A DNA stretch of 64,000 nt from the NCBI GenBank assembly GCA_039030075.1, contig JBCCEW010000001.1, positions 124,001 to 188,000 of the forward strand, written 5' to 3'. The position numbers and the translations under genes are program-made. The DNA is from Myxococcota bacterium. GTDB lineage: Bacteria; Myxococcota_A; UBA9160; SMWR01. The number at the start of each line of letters is the position of its first letter. Position 1 is the stretch's first letter. The notes under the pieces were generated by a model. The model saw nothing but the letters and a program-made list of their open reading frames with translations, had not been told where the DNA came from and searched no databases. Shown here in pieces: positions 31,846-40,859 of the stretch.

Positions 31846-33954
31846 ATGACCGAATTCGAAGCCGCCGCCCGGCGGGTCCGGGAGGGCGCCGATCCGCGCC
31901 AAGAGGCCCGCGCACTCGTCGACCAGATGTCCCTCGACGAACAGCTCGCGTGTCTCGACGGAGATATCGCCTTCTGGCCCGGGATCATCGATCTCTCGAG
32001 CGGCGGGTACCACACCCATCCGTGGCCGGCGGTGAAGAACACGCGGCTCGGCGTACCGGGCCTCGACTTCTCCGATGGTCCGCGTGGCTGCGTGATCGGC
32101 GCGTGCACCGCGTTCCCGGTGTCGATGGCGCGGGGCGCGAGCTTCGATCCCGATCTCGAGCGCCGCGTGGGACGGGCGATCGGCATCGAGCTGCGCGCCC
32201 AGGGCGCGACCTTCACGGGCGCCGTGTGTCTGAATCTCTTGCGTCACCCCGCGTGGGGACGTGCGCAGGAGACCTACGGCGAGGATCCGCACCACGTCGG
32301 CGAGATGGCGCTCGCCCTGACGGAAGGCCTGCAAGAACACGTGATGGCGTGCATGAAGCACTTCGCCTTGAACTCGATGGAGAACGCACGCTTCCAGGTC
32401 GATATCGAAGTCGACGAGCGCTCGCTGCACGAGACCTACCTGCCGCACTTCAAACGGGTCGCCGACGGTGGTGTCGCGAGCGTGATGAGCAGCTACAACG
32501 CCATGAACGGCGAATGGTGCGGTGAGAATCGAGTGCTCCTGCGCGACATCCTGCGCGACGAGTGGGGCTGGGACGGTTTCGTGATCACCGACTTCGCGTT
32601 CGGCCTGCGCGATGCGGTGAAGTCGGTCGGTGCGGGCTGCAATGTCGAGATGCCCTTCCGCCAGCATCGGGCCGTCCACCTCCCGGGCGCGCTCGACTCG
32701 GGCGAGCTGGCCTCGAGCGAGGTGGAGGACCGGGCCGTCGAGACGCTGGCGACCTTCCTGCGCTTCGCCCACGTCTTCGCCGCGCCACCGCCGCCGCATC
32801 GGGTGGCCTGCGCCGAACACCGGGCGTTGGCCCGCGAAGCCGCGGCCGCTTCGATGGTGCTGCTGCGCAACCGCGGGGCGCTCTTGCCGGTCGCGCCGCA
32901 TGCCCTGTCTCGTGTCGCCGTCCTCGGCCGGTTGGCAGCGGTCCCCAACCTGGGCGACGGCGGCAGCAGCAACGGCTTTCCGCCCGAGGTGATCACGCCG
33001 CTCGCGGGCCTGGAGGCCGCGCTGCCCGATGCCGAGGTCGTCCATGCGAACGCGGACACCACGATCACGGCGGACGCGGATCTGGTGGTGGTCGTCGTCG
33101 GCTACACGAAGGAGGACGAGGGAGAGTTCGTCGACCCAGAGGCGATGCAGAAGCTCTCGTTCCTCTACCCGCCCTCGGACCACCCCGAGACGGGGTTCCC
33201 GCCCGACTTCGTCGCGCCGCCTCCGAAGCCGACGCCCGACGGCGGCATGCCCGGCTTCGCCGCCGGGGGCGATCGCAGCTCACTGCGGCTGCGTCCCGAG
33301 GACGAGGCCCTGATCGCGGCCGCCTGTGCGGCCCACGACCGCGTGGTCGTCGCGGTGATGGCCGGCAGCGCGGTGGTGATGCCCTGGCTCGAGACGCCGG
33401 CGGCGACGCTCCTGCTCTGGTACCCGGGGATGGAAGGCGGCCATGCCCTGGCCGACGTGCTGCTGGGTGCGTCCGAGCCCGGCGGGCGACTTCCCTTCGC
33501 GGTCCCGGTGCGCGACGAAGACCTGGTGCCCTTCGACAAGGACGCGACCGCGTTCCGCTACGACCTCCTCCACGGTCAATGGTGGCTCGACCACCAGGGC
33601 ACCGCGCCGCACCTGCCCTTCGGCTATGGCCTCGGCTACACCGAATTCGCGATCGAGACCTGCAGACAACAGGACGAGTCCGTGCAGGTGACCGTGACGA
33701 ACCGGGGCGCACGCGCCGGCTCGACGGTGGTGCAGCTCTACGGAAGCGTGCCCAGTTCCGAGCGCATGCGGCCGCCGAAGCGACTGCTCGCCTTCCGGCG
33801 GGTGGCGCTCGATGCGGGCGCGAGCGCGACCGTGGCGTTGCCCTTGGACGTGGCCCCTCTGGACATCCGCGAGGGCGGACGCTGGCTGCGCGAAGACGCC
33901 GCCGTCGAGCTGCACATCGGCTTCGACGCGATCGCGACCCAGCCCCTGAAGTAG
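31846..33954 (+). CDS. Glycoside hydrolase family 3 beta-glycosidase
   Basis: 702 residues. GH3 (alpha/beta)8 barrel then alpha/beta sandwich and fibronectin-III-like C-terminal domain. Motifs: LDFSDGPRG, KHFALNSMENAR (Lys-His), VMSSYNAMNG, and the nucleophile Asp249 in VITDFAF. The sandwich domain carries LLWYPGMEGGHALADVL, and the end shows FGYGLGYTEF. It probably hydrolyses beta-linked glucosides or xylosides; substrate is not readable. No signal peptide, so cytoplasmic action on imported oligosaccharides is likely. Converges on the RND pump gene with 9 bases between. Confidence 0.9.
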   Translation: MTEFEAAARRVREGADPRQEARALVDQMSLDEQLACLDGDIAFWPGIIDLSSGGYHTHPWPAVKNTRLGVPGLDFSDGPRGCVIGACTAFPVSMARGASFDPDLERRVGRAIGIELRAQGATFTGAVCLNLLRHPAWGRAQETYGEDPHHVGEMALALTEGLQEHVMACMKHFALNSMENARFQVDIEVDERSLHETYLPHFKRVADGGVASVMSSYNAMNGEWCGENRVLLRDILRDEWGWDGFVITDFAFGLRDAVKSVGAGCNVEMPFRQHRAVHLPGALDSGELASSEVEDRAVETLATFLRFAHVFAAPPPPHRVACAEHRALAREAAAASMVLLRNRGALLPVAPHALSRVAVLGRLAAVPNLGDGGSSNGFPPEVITPLAGLEAALPDAEVVHANADTTITADADLVVVVVGYTKEDEGEFVDPEAMQKLSFLYPPSDHPETGFPPDFVAPPPKPTPDGGMPGFAAGGDRSSLRLRPEDEALIAAACAAHDRVVVAVMAGSAVVMPWLETPAATLLLWYPGMEGGHALADVLLGASEPGGRLPFAVPVRDEDLVPFDKDATAFRYDLLHGQWWLDHQGTAPHLPFGYGLGYTEFAIETCRQQDESVQVTVTNRGARAGSTVVQLYGSVPSSERMRPPKRLLAFRRVALDAGASATVALPLDVAPLDIREGGRWLREDAAVELHIGFDAIATQPLK

Positions 33955-33963
33955 CGGGCGGTT

Positions 33964-36900
33964 TCAGTCGGCGATCGCCCGCGCCGAGACAGGCAGGGGA
34001 CGCACGTCTTCGAGGGTTTCGGCCGGGCTCTCCTCTCGACTTCCGGTCAGGTCCTCGAGGATCAGGTAGCCCGCGGGCACCAGGAAGAGCGTGACGACGG
34101 CGGACATCAGCACGCCGTAGCCGAGCGAGATCGCCATCGGGATCAGCGGGATCGCCGGCGGTGCCGCTTCGAACATCAATGGCACCAGGCCGATGAAGGT
34201 CGTCATGCAGGTCAGCACGATCGGGCGGAAGCGCGCGATCCCGGCGCTGCGTACCGCGTCTTCGGTGTGGAGTCCTTCGGCGCGGCGGCGGTTTACCGAG
34301 TGGACGAGCACGAGGCTCGCGTTCACCACCACGCCCGAGAGCGCCATGATGCCGAGCACCGAGAAGAACACGAGATCCCAGCCCATGATCAGGTGGCCGA
34401 GGATCGCGCCCACGGCGCCGAAGGGGATCACGCTCATGATCACGAAGGGCTGGCTGTAGGACTGGAGCGGGATCGCGAGCAGCGCGTAGATCAGCAGCAG
34501 CGCGAGGACCGCCCCGCGCAGCAGCCCGGCCAGGGCGCTCGCGTTCTCTTCCTGTTCACCCGAGAGGCGGTAGGACACGCCGGGATAGCCCGCGAGCAAC
34601 GACGGCATCTCCTTGAGGACGCTGGCGAGGACACGTTCGGGCGTCGTGACGCCGCGATCGACGTCGGCGGTGACGGTGACCACGCGCTGGCCGTCGGTGC
34701 GCTGGATCGTGGCGAAGCCCCGGTCGAGTTGCGCATCGGCCACCGCCGCGAACGGCACCTCGACGCCGTCTCCCGTACGGATCCGCATCTCTTCGAGGGA
34801 GCCGAGGGACTGTCGCTCGTTCTCCGGGTAGCGGATCATCACCTTGATGTCGTCCTGGCCGCGCTGGATCCGCTGGGCTTCCTCGCCGTAGAACGACTGG
34901 CGCACCTGACGGGCGAGGTCCTGCAGGGTCAGGCCGAGGGGGCGCGCCTCGGGGAAGAGGGCGAGCTGCACCTCTTGTTTGCCGCCGCGGAACGAATCGG
35001 CGATGTCCACGACGCCCTTGTACGAAGCGAGTCGACCCCGGAGCTCGGCCGCGGCCTGGGTGCGCGTCGCGACGCTGCCGCCGCGCAGCTCGATCCCGAT
35101 CGCGTCTCCCGCGGAGAAAGCGTTGCTGGTGAACACGAGCTCCACCTGGTCGGGGAAGGCGCCGGCGCGGGTCCTCCAGCGGTTGGCGAACTCGACGGCG
35201 TCGAACGACCGGAGGGTCGTGGTGGTCAGCTGCAGGCCCACCTCGATGATGTGGGACCCCCCGCTGCGCACGGCGAAGCTGCCGGGGCCGTCGCGGTCCA
35301 GCTTCTCGCCGATCGAGGAGACCATGTGGACGATGGGGTTGGGATCGTCGGGATACTCGGACTCGAAGCCGGCCGCGACTTCGACCGCGCTGTCTTCGAG
35401 CCCCTTCGCGGCGGCCCGCGCGGTTTCGAGTGGCGTCCCCTGCGGGAGCGTCAGTGAGGCGAAGACGTCGTTCCCCTGGACGTCGGGGAAGAACTGGTAC
35501 CGCATGCGGCCACTGGAGAAGAGGGCGGCCGTGACGATCATCAGGCCCAACGCGAGCGCCGCGGTGACGTAGCGGTACTCGAGCGCACGGTGGAGCGCGC
35601 TGCCGTAGCGTTCCTTGGCGAACTGCTCGAGCCAGTTGCCCATGAAGCCCTGAAAGCGCATCCAACGCGCGACGAAGCGGTTGGGCTCACCGGCGCTCGA
35701 CTCGGTCCGGCGGTGCGCGAGGTGACACGGCAGGATCAGCTGGGATTCGATCAGCGAGAAGAAGAGACAGATCGTAGCCGTCACGCCGATCACGCTGAAG
35801 AACCGGCCCATGTTTCCCGGCGCGAGCACCAGGGGCAGGAACGCCGCGACGGTGGTCATCACCCCGAAGATCACGGGGACGTAGACCTCCTGGGTCCCGA
35901 GGATCGCGGCTTCGGTCTGGTTCTTCGCGGTGGCCTCCCGGGTGTAGACGCTCTCGCCGATCACGATGGCGTCGTCGACGAGGATCCCGATCACCAGGAT
36001 GAAGGCCATCACCGTCAGCGTGCTGATCGAGAGGTCGAGGCTCGGGAACATCATGATCGCGCCGAGGAACGAGATCGGGACGCCGGCAGCGACCCACATG
36101 GCGAGCCGGAAGCGCAGGAACAGCGCCAGGATCGCGACGACGAGGAAGAGTCCCGAACGCGCATTGCCCACCAGGGCGTCGAGTCGGACCTCCAGATCCG
36201 CGGAAGCGTCATTGAAGAGGGTGATCTCCACGCCCTCGGGCAGCCGCTCGCGGAAGCCCACGGTCCACTCTTTGACGGCTCCGGCGATGTCGAGGATGTC
36301 CTCGTCGCCGATGCGCTCGACCTTCACGATGGCGGCCGGCGAGCCCGCGAAGCGGGCCGAGAGGTCGACGTCTTCGAAGCCGTCGATCACGCGGGCGATC
36401 TCGCCGAGGCGAACGCTCGTCCCGTCGTTGCGCGTCAGCACCACGATCGACTCGAACTCTTCGCCCTGGTAGGCCTGCCCCTTCGTGCGCAGCAGGATCT
36501 CACCATCGGTCGTCTTGACCGAACCACCGGGCAGGTCGAGGGAGGAGCGGCGCACCGCCGCGGCGATCGTGTCGAGGGTGATGCCGTGGCGGCGCAGCGT
36601 CTCCTCGGAAACCTCGATCGAGAGCTCGTAGGGCCGGGTATGGGTCAGACTCGCCTGGGAGACCTCGGGCAGCCCGGCAATCTCGTCGCGGGCCTGCTGC
36701 CCGAGGAGCTTGAGCGTGCGCTCGCCGGTGTGGCCGTGGATGGCCGCGCGGATCACCGTGTTGCGGATCACCAGCTTCGAGACGATCGGCTTTTCGGCTT
36801 CGTCCGGGAAGGTGTCGATGGCATCGACCCGGTTCTCGACCTCCGCCAACGCGTCGTTTACGTCGGCGCCGGCGACCACCTCGATCGTGACGGCGCAGAC

Positions 36901-37164
36901 GCCCTCGACCGAGGTCGAACGCACGCGTTTGAGGTTCGGAACGCCTTCGATCTCTTCCTCGATCCGCACGCAGATCGAGCGCTCGATCTCCTCGGGGGTG
37001 GCGCCGGTGTACTCGACGGTCACCCGCACCACGTCGGTCTCGATGCTCGGAAACTCCTCCTGGTTGATCAGGGGGAGCGCCATCATGCCCCCGGCCAGGA
37101 GCACGAACATCAGGAGGTTGGCGGCGACCGGGTTGTGGACGAACCAGGCGATGACCCGGCTCAT
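33964..37164 (-). CDS. RND-family efflux pump, inner-membrane subunit
   Basis: 1066 residues, HAE1/AcrB type with 12 membrane helices in two repeats. The helix-4 proton-relay pair is in LVIGILVDDAIVIGE and the family motif GEANVxG region is recognisable (GTTPEEIE-like TGATPEEIERSI). It exports small molecules with the adaptor encoded just upstream, whose stop overlaps this start by four bases (ATGA). The third component (TolC-type channel) is not in the window. Controlled most likely by the FadR-type regulator that heads the operon. Confidence 0.92.
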   Translation of the reverse strand: MSRVIAWFVHNPVAANLLMFVLLAGGMMALPLINQEEFPSIETDVVRVTVEYTGATPEEIERSICVRIEEEIEGVPNLKRVRSTSVEGVCAVTIEVVAGADVNDALAEVENRVDAIDTFPDEAEKPIVSKLVIRNTVIRAAIHGHTGERTLKLLGQQARDEIAGLPEVSQASLTHTRPYELSIEVSEETLRRHGITLDTIAAAVRRSSLDLPGGSVKTTDGEILLRTKGQAYQGEEFESIVVLTRNDGTSVRLGEIARVIDGFEDVDLSARFAGSPAAIVKVERIGDEDILDIAGAVKEWTVGFRERLPEGVEITLFNDASADLEVRLDALVGNARSGLFLVVAILALFLRFRLAMWVAAGVPISFLGAIMMFPSLDLSISTLTVMAFILVIGILVDDAIVIGESVYTREATAKNQTEAAILGTQEVYVPVIFGVMTTVAAFLPLVLAPGNMGRFFSVIGVTATICLFFSLIESQLILPCHLAHRRTESSAGEPNRFVARWMRFQGFMGNWLEQFAKERYGSALHRALEYRYVTAALALGLMIVTAALFSSGRMRYQFFPDVQGNDVFASLTLPQGTPLETARAAAKGLEDSAVEVAAGFESEYPDDPNPIVHMVSSIGEKLDRDGPGSFAVRSGGSHIIEVGLQLTTTTLRSFDAVEFANRWRTRAGAFPDQVELVFTSNAFSAGDAIGIELRGGSVATRTQAAAELRGRLASYKGVVDIADSFRGGKQEVQLALFPEARPLGLTLQDLARQVRQSFYGEEAQRIQRGQDDIKVMIRYPENERQSLGSLEEMRIRTGDGVEVPFAAVADAQLDRGFATIQRTDGQRVVTVTADVDRGVTTPERVLASVLKEMPSLLAGYPGVSYRLSGEQEENASALAGLLRGAVLALLLIYALLAIPLQSYSQPFVIMSVIPFGAVGAILGHLIMGWDLVFFSVLGIMALSGVVVNASLVLVHSVNRRRAEGLHTEDAVRSAGIARFRPIVLTCMTTFIGLVPLMFEAAPPAIPLIPMAISLGYGVLMSAVVTLFLVPAGYLILEDLTGSREESPAETLEDVRPLPVSARAIAD

Positions 37165-38324
37165 GAGCGCGGGCCCTCGATCAGGGGCCGGACCTGCATG
37201 CCCTCGACGGCGGTCTGGAGGTTCGACACGACCACCCGCTCACCGCTCGCGATGCGGGCGCGCAACATCACCTCGTCGCCATCGATGCGCAGCACCTGGG
37301 CGGGACGCAGCTGGAGTCGGTCCTCGGTGTCGACCACAAGCATCCGGTCGCCGTCGCGGAGCGAGACCCGGGGCACGACCAGCACGTCGTCTTCGCGGCG
37401 ACCGTCGATCTCGGCCCGCACGAAGAGGCCCACCGCGAGGGGCGGGCGCCCGGTCTCGCTCGGGGCGTAGGGCGCTTCCACCCGTGCGATCACGTGGACC
37501 ATGCGGCTCTGCGGATCGATCTCGCCCTCGGTGCGCACCACGCGCCCCTGCCAGGAGTGCTCGGCCCCGGCGAAGCGGGCTCGCAGGGTCACGGCCGGTC
37601 CTTCCTCGTCGCTGCTTCGACCGAGGCCGGGCAGCTCGAGGTAGGCGAGCTGCTGGTCGGGAACCGGCAGTCGGATCTCGGCGTAGTCGGTGGCGTAGAG
37701 CGTCGCGATCGACTCTCCCCGACTCACGAACTGCCCGACGTCGACGCGTTCTTCGCGGACGCGCCCCGCGAAGGGCGCCAACAGCTCGGTGCGGGCGAGG
37801 TCGCGTTCGGCCTGCTCGAGCGCGACGCGCGCGTCCGAGAGGTTCGCGTAACCCACCCGAGCGGCGCGGCGTGCGTTCGAGAGCTGAGAGTCCGAACCGA
37901 TGTCGCGCTTCGAGAGTTCTTCCTGGCGCTTGCGCTCGGACGAGGCGTGGGACCACTCGCCACGGGTTCGGGAGAGGGCGGCGCGCGCGCGGGCCACCGC
38001 GGCCTCGTAGTCCTGGGCATCGATCCGCAGGAGCGGCTCGCCTACCTCGAAGAAACCGCCCGAGACGAGCTTCGGCGAAACCCAGACGACGGGCCCCGAG
38101 ACCTGGGGAATCAGCGCGCTCTCGGTGCGGGGCGCGACGGTCCCCTGGGTCCGCACGCGCAGGGCGACGGTCTTCGGGCTGGGCTCGACGACGCGCACGG
38201 ACAGGAGAGTCCGCTCGGGCACTTCGCTCTCGACCGGCGGCGCGGTCACGAGCAGGAGCACGGCGCCGACGATGGCGATGCCGACGACGATCGCGGGCAG
38301 GACGAGTCGCTTGCGGTCGGCCAT
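37161..38324 (-). CDS. RND efflux periplasmic adaptor (MFP family)
   Basis: 387 residues. One N-terminal membrane anchor (about 8-28, VVGIAIVGAVLLLVTAP) then the HlyD/AcrA order: lipoyl half (VSGPVVWVSPKLVSGGFFEVG), alpha-hairpin (AAVARARAALSRTRGEW), second lipoyl half (LLAPFAGRVREERVDVGQFV) and the beta-barrel domain. It bridges the RND pump to an outer-membrane channel. Its ATG overlaps the regulator stop (TGATG), and its stop overlaps the pump start, so the three genes are coupled. Confidence 0.9.
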   Translation of the reverse strand: MADRKRLVLPAIVVGIAIVGAVLLLVTAPPVESEVPERTLLSVRVVEPSPKTVALRVRTQGTVAPRTESALIPQVSGPVVWVSPKLVSGGFFEVGEPLLRIDAQDYEAAVARARAALSRTRGEWSHASSERKRQEELSKRDIGSDSQLSNARRAARVGYANLSDARVALEQAERDLARTELLAPFAGRVREERVDVGQFVSRGESIATLYATDYAEIRLPVPDQQLAYLELPGLGRSSDEEGPAVTLRARFAGAEHSWQGRVVRTEGEIDPQSRMVHVIARVEAPYAPSETGRPPLAVGLFVRAEIDGRREDDVLVVPRVSLRDGDRMLVVDTEDRLQLRPAQVLRIDGDEVMLRARIASGERVVVSNLQTAVEGMQVRPLIEGPRS

Positions 38325-39112
38325 CAGCGCACTCCGTTCACGTGCGCGGCGTCAGACTCGTTCCGGAGTCGCGCTTCGAGGGTCTCTCGCGCGAAGCGTC
38401 GAAACTCGAGGGTCATCTGGTGCACCGCGTTCGCGGCCGCCGCACCGTCGCGGGCGTCGAGCGCCTCGCGCAGATGGGGGAGCCAGACCGCTCCGATTGC
38501 CGGCGAGCGATCTCGCGCGAGGAAGGTGTTGTGCTCATGGAGTCGGTCGAAGATCTGGCGGCTCTTCAGTCCGTGGCGCACCAGCTGGAGCACGAGGTTG
38601 CCGCTGGCCTCGACGAAGGCGTCGCCGAGCTGGTGCATGGTGTCGTGGCGCTCGTCGAGATCGAGCGCGGTGTCTTCGAGTCGGAGCAACAGGGTCTTCA
38701 CCCGATCGCGCTGGGTCTCGTCGGCGCGCTCGGCGCCCAGTCGGGCGGCCAGTGCGAAGAGTCCGCTGAGGGCTTCCAGCAGCTGATCCACGAGGCGCGG
38801 CTCGGGCGGGTCGTCCAGCTCGAGCAGATGGGCGACCACGTCGAGGCTGGCACTCTCGAGGGGTTGGACCCGGGCCCCTCCCCCCGGACGGATCTCGGCG
38901 AGGCCGAGCTGTTCGAGTTGCTTCAGCGCTTCCCGGACGGTGCCCCGGTGGACCGAGAAACGGTCGGCCAGGTCGCGCTCGGAAGGCAGCCGGTCCCCGG
39001 CCCGATAGCGGCCGCGCAGGATCTCGTCGCGGAGTTCGGCCGAGACGAGCCCGGACCGCGAACGCAGTTTGTCCGAGGTGGTGGCGTCGAGGGGATCAGC
39101 GTGAGTCGACAC
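38324..39112 (-). CDS. FadR/GntR-family transcriptional regulator
   Basis: 262 residues from GTG. N-terminal winged helix with PSERDLADRFSVHRGTVREAL and the wing GLAEIRPGGGARV, followed by an all-helical ligand domain (FCD/FadR_C type). FadR-group regulators often bind acyl-CoA or organic acids. A palindrome of the FadR operator type lies 43 to 67 bases upstream (39155-39179), so autoregulation and control of the downstream adaptor and pump are expected. RND operons are more often under TetR regulators, so this pairing is unusual. Confidence 0.86.
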   Translation of the reverse strand: MSTHADPLDATTSDKLRSRSGLVSAELRDEILRGRYRAGDRLPSERDLADRFSVHRGTVREALKQLEQLGLAEIRPGGGARVQPLESASLDVVAHLLELDDPPEPRLVDQLLEALSGLFALAARLGAERADETQRDRVKTLLLRLEDTALDLDERHDTMHQLGDAFVEASGNLVLQLVRHGLKSRQIFDRLHEHNTFLARDRSPAIGAVWLPHLREALDARDGAAAANAVHQMTLEFRRFARETLEARLRNESDAAHVNGVR

Positions 39113-39273
39113 GGAGGATGGCTCCAGCGGGCGCGCAGGGGCCGGGGCGGGGATTGGTCGGACCGTACTGGTCGGACCAATTGAGCCCTCACTTTACCTC
39201 GACTCGCTGGAATCGCCCAGGGGCGGACCTTCTTCCCCCGCGGGGAGGGATCAGAGGTCCGGTGCGGCCGTTT
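39113..39273. other. Regulator upstream region with AT-containing operator
   Basis: About 160 bases between the regulator start and the CaiB stop. The only structure seen is the double operator at 39155-39179. TACGGT on the minus strand at 39162-39167 could be a -10 inside the operator, which would allow repression by occlusion. Confidence 0.45.
39155..39179. promoter_or_regulatory. Double FadR-like operator
   Basis: Two copies of TGGTCGGACC, at 39155-39164 and 39169-39178, centres 14 bases apart; the second is followed by A, giving the full dyad TGGTC-G-GACCA. Known FadR sites have a closely related TGGT...ACCA core. It lies upstream of the GntR-family regulator gene. Confidence 0.62.
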
Positions 39274-40479
39274 CTAGGCGACGACGCCCCGTTTGCGCAG
39301 GTCCGCGATCTGATCCGCCGAGCGCCCCAGCTCCCCGAGTACCGCTTCGGTGTGCTGCCCGTGGTCGGGCGCCATCGCGCGCGGGGCCCAGGGCGAGCCG
39401 CCGAAGTCGACGGGCGAGGCCGGCAGCTTCGTCGTCGAAGCGCCATCGGGGACATCGACGAAGCCTCCGCCCGCGTGGACCTGCTCATCGGCCATCACCT
39501 CGTCGAGGTCCTGCACGGGCGCCCACCACATGTCGGGTTCGGCGTCGAAGATCTTCCCCCACTCGGCGCGGGTGCGGGTGGCGAAGACGCGGTCGAGCTC
39601 ACCGATGATCTCGGCGGCGTGCTCCGCGCGGCCGCCGAGGTCGGCGAAGCGCGGGTCGTCGATCCACTCCGGGTGACCCGCGACGCGGCAGAGGGGCGGC
39701 CAGTGGCGATCGCCCTCGAGACCGACGATCCAGAACCAGCGTCCCTCGCTGTCCTGGTAGTTGTTGATGCACGGGTTCCCCATCGACTCCCGCTTGGCGA
39801 CGCCCATGTTCACGCCGAAGCGCACCGCCACCGACAGGTCGAAGCTCAGCGTGTAGACGCCCTGGCGGAGCAGCGAGGTCGAGACGAGCTGGCCCTTCCC
39901 GGTGCGTTCGCGGTGGAAGAGCGCGGCCGAGATCCCGCCCGCGAGCGACTGGCCGGCCGTGTGATCGCCCATCCCGCCCCGTTGGAACGGCGGGTGGGTG
40001 CCCGGGGAGGTCAGCATGTGCGCGATCCCCGACCGCGCCCAGAACCCCGCGATGTCGTAGGCGGCGCGGGCGGCGTCGGGGCCCTCGAGCCCGTAGCCGC
40101 TGATGAACCCGTAGACGAGACGGGGATGGCGCTGCAGCAGCGTGGCCGCATCGAGGCCCAGGCGTTCGAGCGCGGCCATGCGGATGTTGGTCAGGAAGAC
40201 GTCGGCGTCGGCGATCAGCTCGAGCGCGATCTCGCGGGCGTCCGACTCGCGGAGGTCGAGCACGATCGACCGCTTGCTGCGGTTGTCGTTCTCGAAGATC
40301 GGGTTGAAGGGGAGGTCGCCGCCCAGCATCTGGGAGAAGCTGCGGGCCGGGTCGCCCATGCCCGGGGGCTCGATCTTGACGACCTCGGCGCCCCAGTCGG
40401 CGAGCACGCCGCCCGCGGCCGGCCCGGCGACCCACACCCCCATCTCCACGACCTTCACGCCATCCATCGGTCCGGGCAT
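39274..40479 (-). CDS. CaiB/BaiF CoA-transferase (type III)
   Basis: 401 residues in normal family order: GVKVVEMGVWVAGPAAGGVLA, ADWGAEVVKIEPPGMGDPA, VLDLRESDAREIALELIA, DVFLTNIRMAALERLG, and the region GGISAALFHRERTGKGQLV with the following Ser/Thr-rich segment, then a small C-terminal lobe. It transfers CoA between organic acids or activates a substrate for degradation. AAGGAG stands eight bases before ATG 40479. It is divergent from the 3-hydroxyacyl-CoA dehydrogenase gene across a 380-base gap. Substrate not determinable. Confidence 0.88.
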   Translation of the reverse strand: MPGPMDGVKVVEMGVWVAGPAAGGVLADWGAEVVKIEPPGMGDPARSFSQMLGGDLPFNPIFENDNRSKRSIVLDLRESDAREIALELIADADVFLTNIRMAALERLGLDAATLLQRHPRLVYGFISGYGLEGPDAARAAYDIAGFWARSGIAHMLTSPGTHPPFQRGGMGDHTAGQSLAGGISAALFHRERTGKGQLVSTSLLRQGVYTLSFDLSVAVRFGVNMGVAKRESMGNPCINNYQDSEGRWFWIVGLEGDRHWPPLCRVAGHPEWIDDPRFADLGGRAEHAAEIIGELDRVFATRTRAEWGKIFDAEPDMWWAPVQDLDEVMADEQVHAGGGFVDVPDGASTTKLPASPVDFGGSPWAPRAMAPDHGQHTEAVLGELGRSADQIADLRKRGVVA

Positions 40480-40859
40480 CGCGCACGCTCCTTCTGCCCC
40501 GCCGATCGTGGCCTCGGTGGCGGCCCGAATCGGGTGTCTCGCGCGGGGGATGCTCAGGGAGATACACGCTTCTTGCCGGACGCGCCGGGCTGGCGCCGGC
40601 GCGGCACCGCGAGGCTGACTCGGAGTCGCGACGCAGCGGGCCAGAGCCGCCGCAAACGCCCGACCTCCGGTCGAAACTGGTGACAGGTGCATTGACGCAA
40701 CGCGCCGCGCGGCGCACCCTGGATCTGCGCCCGGCACAGGCCCCCGAGGGCTCCGGGCATGCGCGCCCCCCCACTCCCGACTCGCGCCCGTGGATGGTCG
40801 GTCCCGTTTGGGTGGGTGCGCCTCACCCGACACCCCTTCCCACGAGAGAACATTCCCCC
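40480..40859. other. Divergent intergenic region between acyl-CoA genes
   Basis: 380 bases without a credible gene. It contains a possible plus-strand promoter with a 14-base palindrome in its spacer (40692-40720) and one TGGTCGGTCC at 40795-40804, one base off the FadR-like element at 39155. No Shine-Dalgarno is evident before the ATG at 40860. Confidence 0.5.
40692..40720 (+). promoter_or_regulatory. Possible promoter with palindromic spacer
   Basis: TTGACG at 40692-40697, a 17-base spacer and CACCCT at 40715-40720. The spacer holds a perfect 14-base palindrome GCGCCGCGCGGCGC (40702-40715). It would give a leader of about 130 bases for the dehydrogenase gene. Confidence 0.3.
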
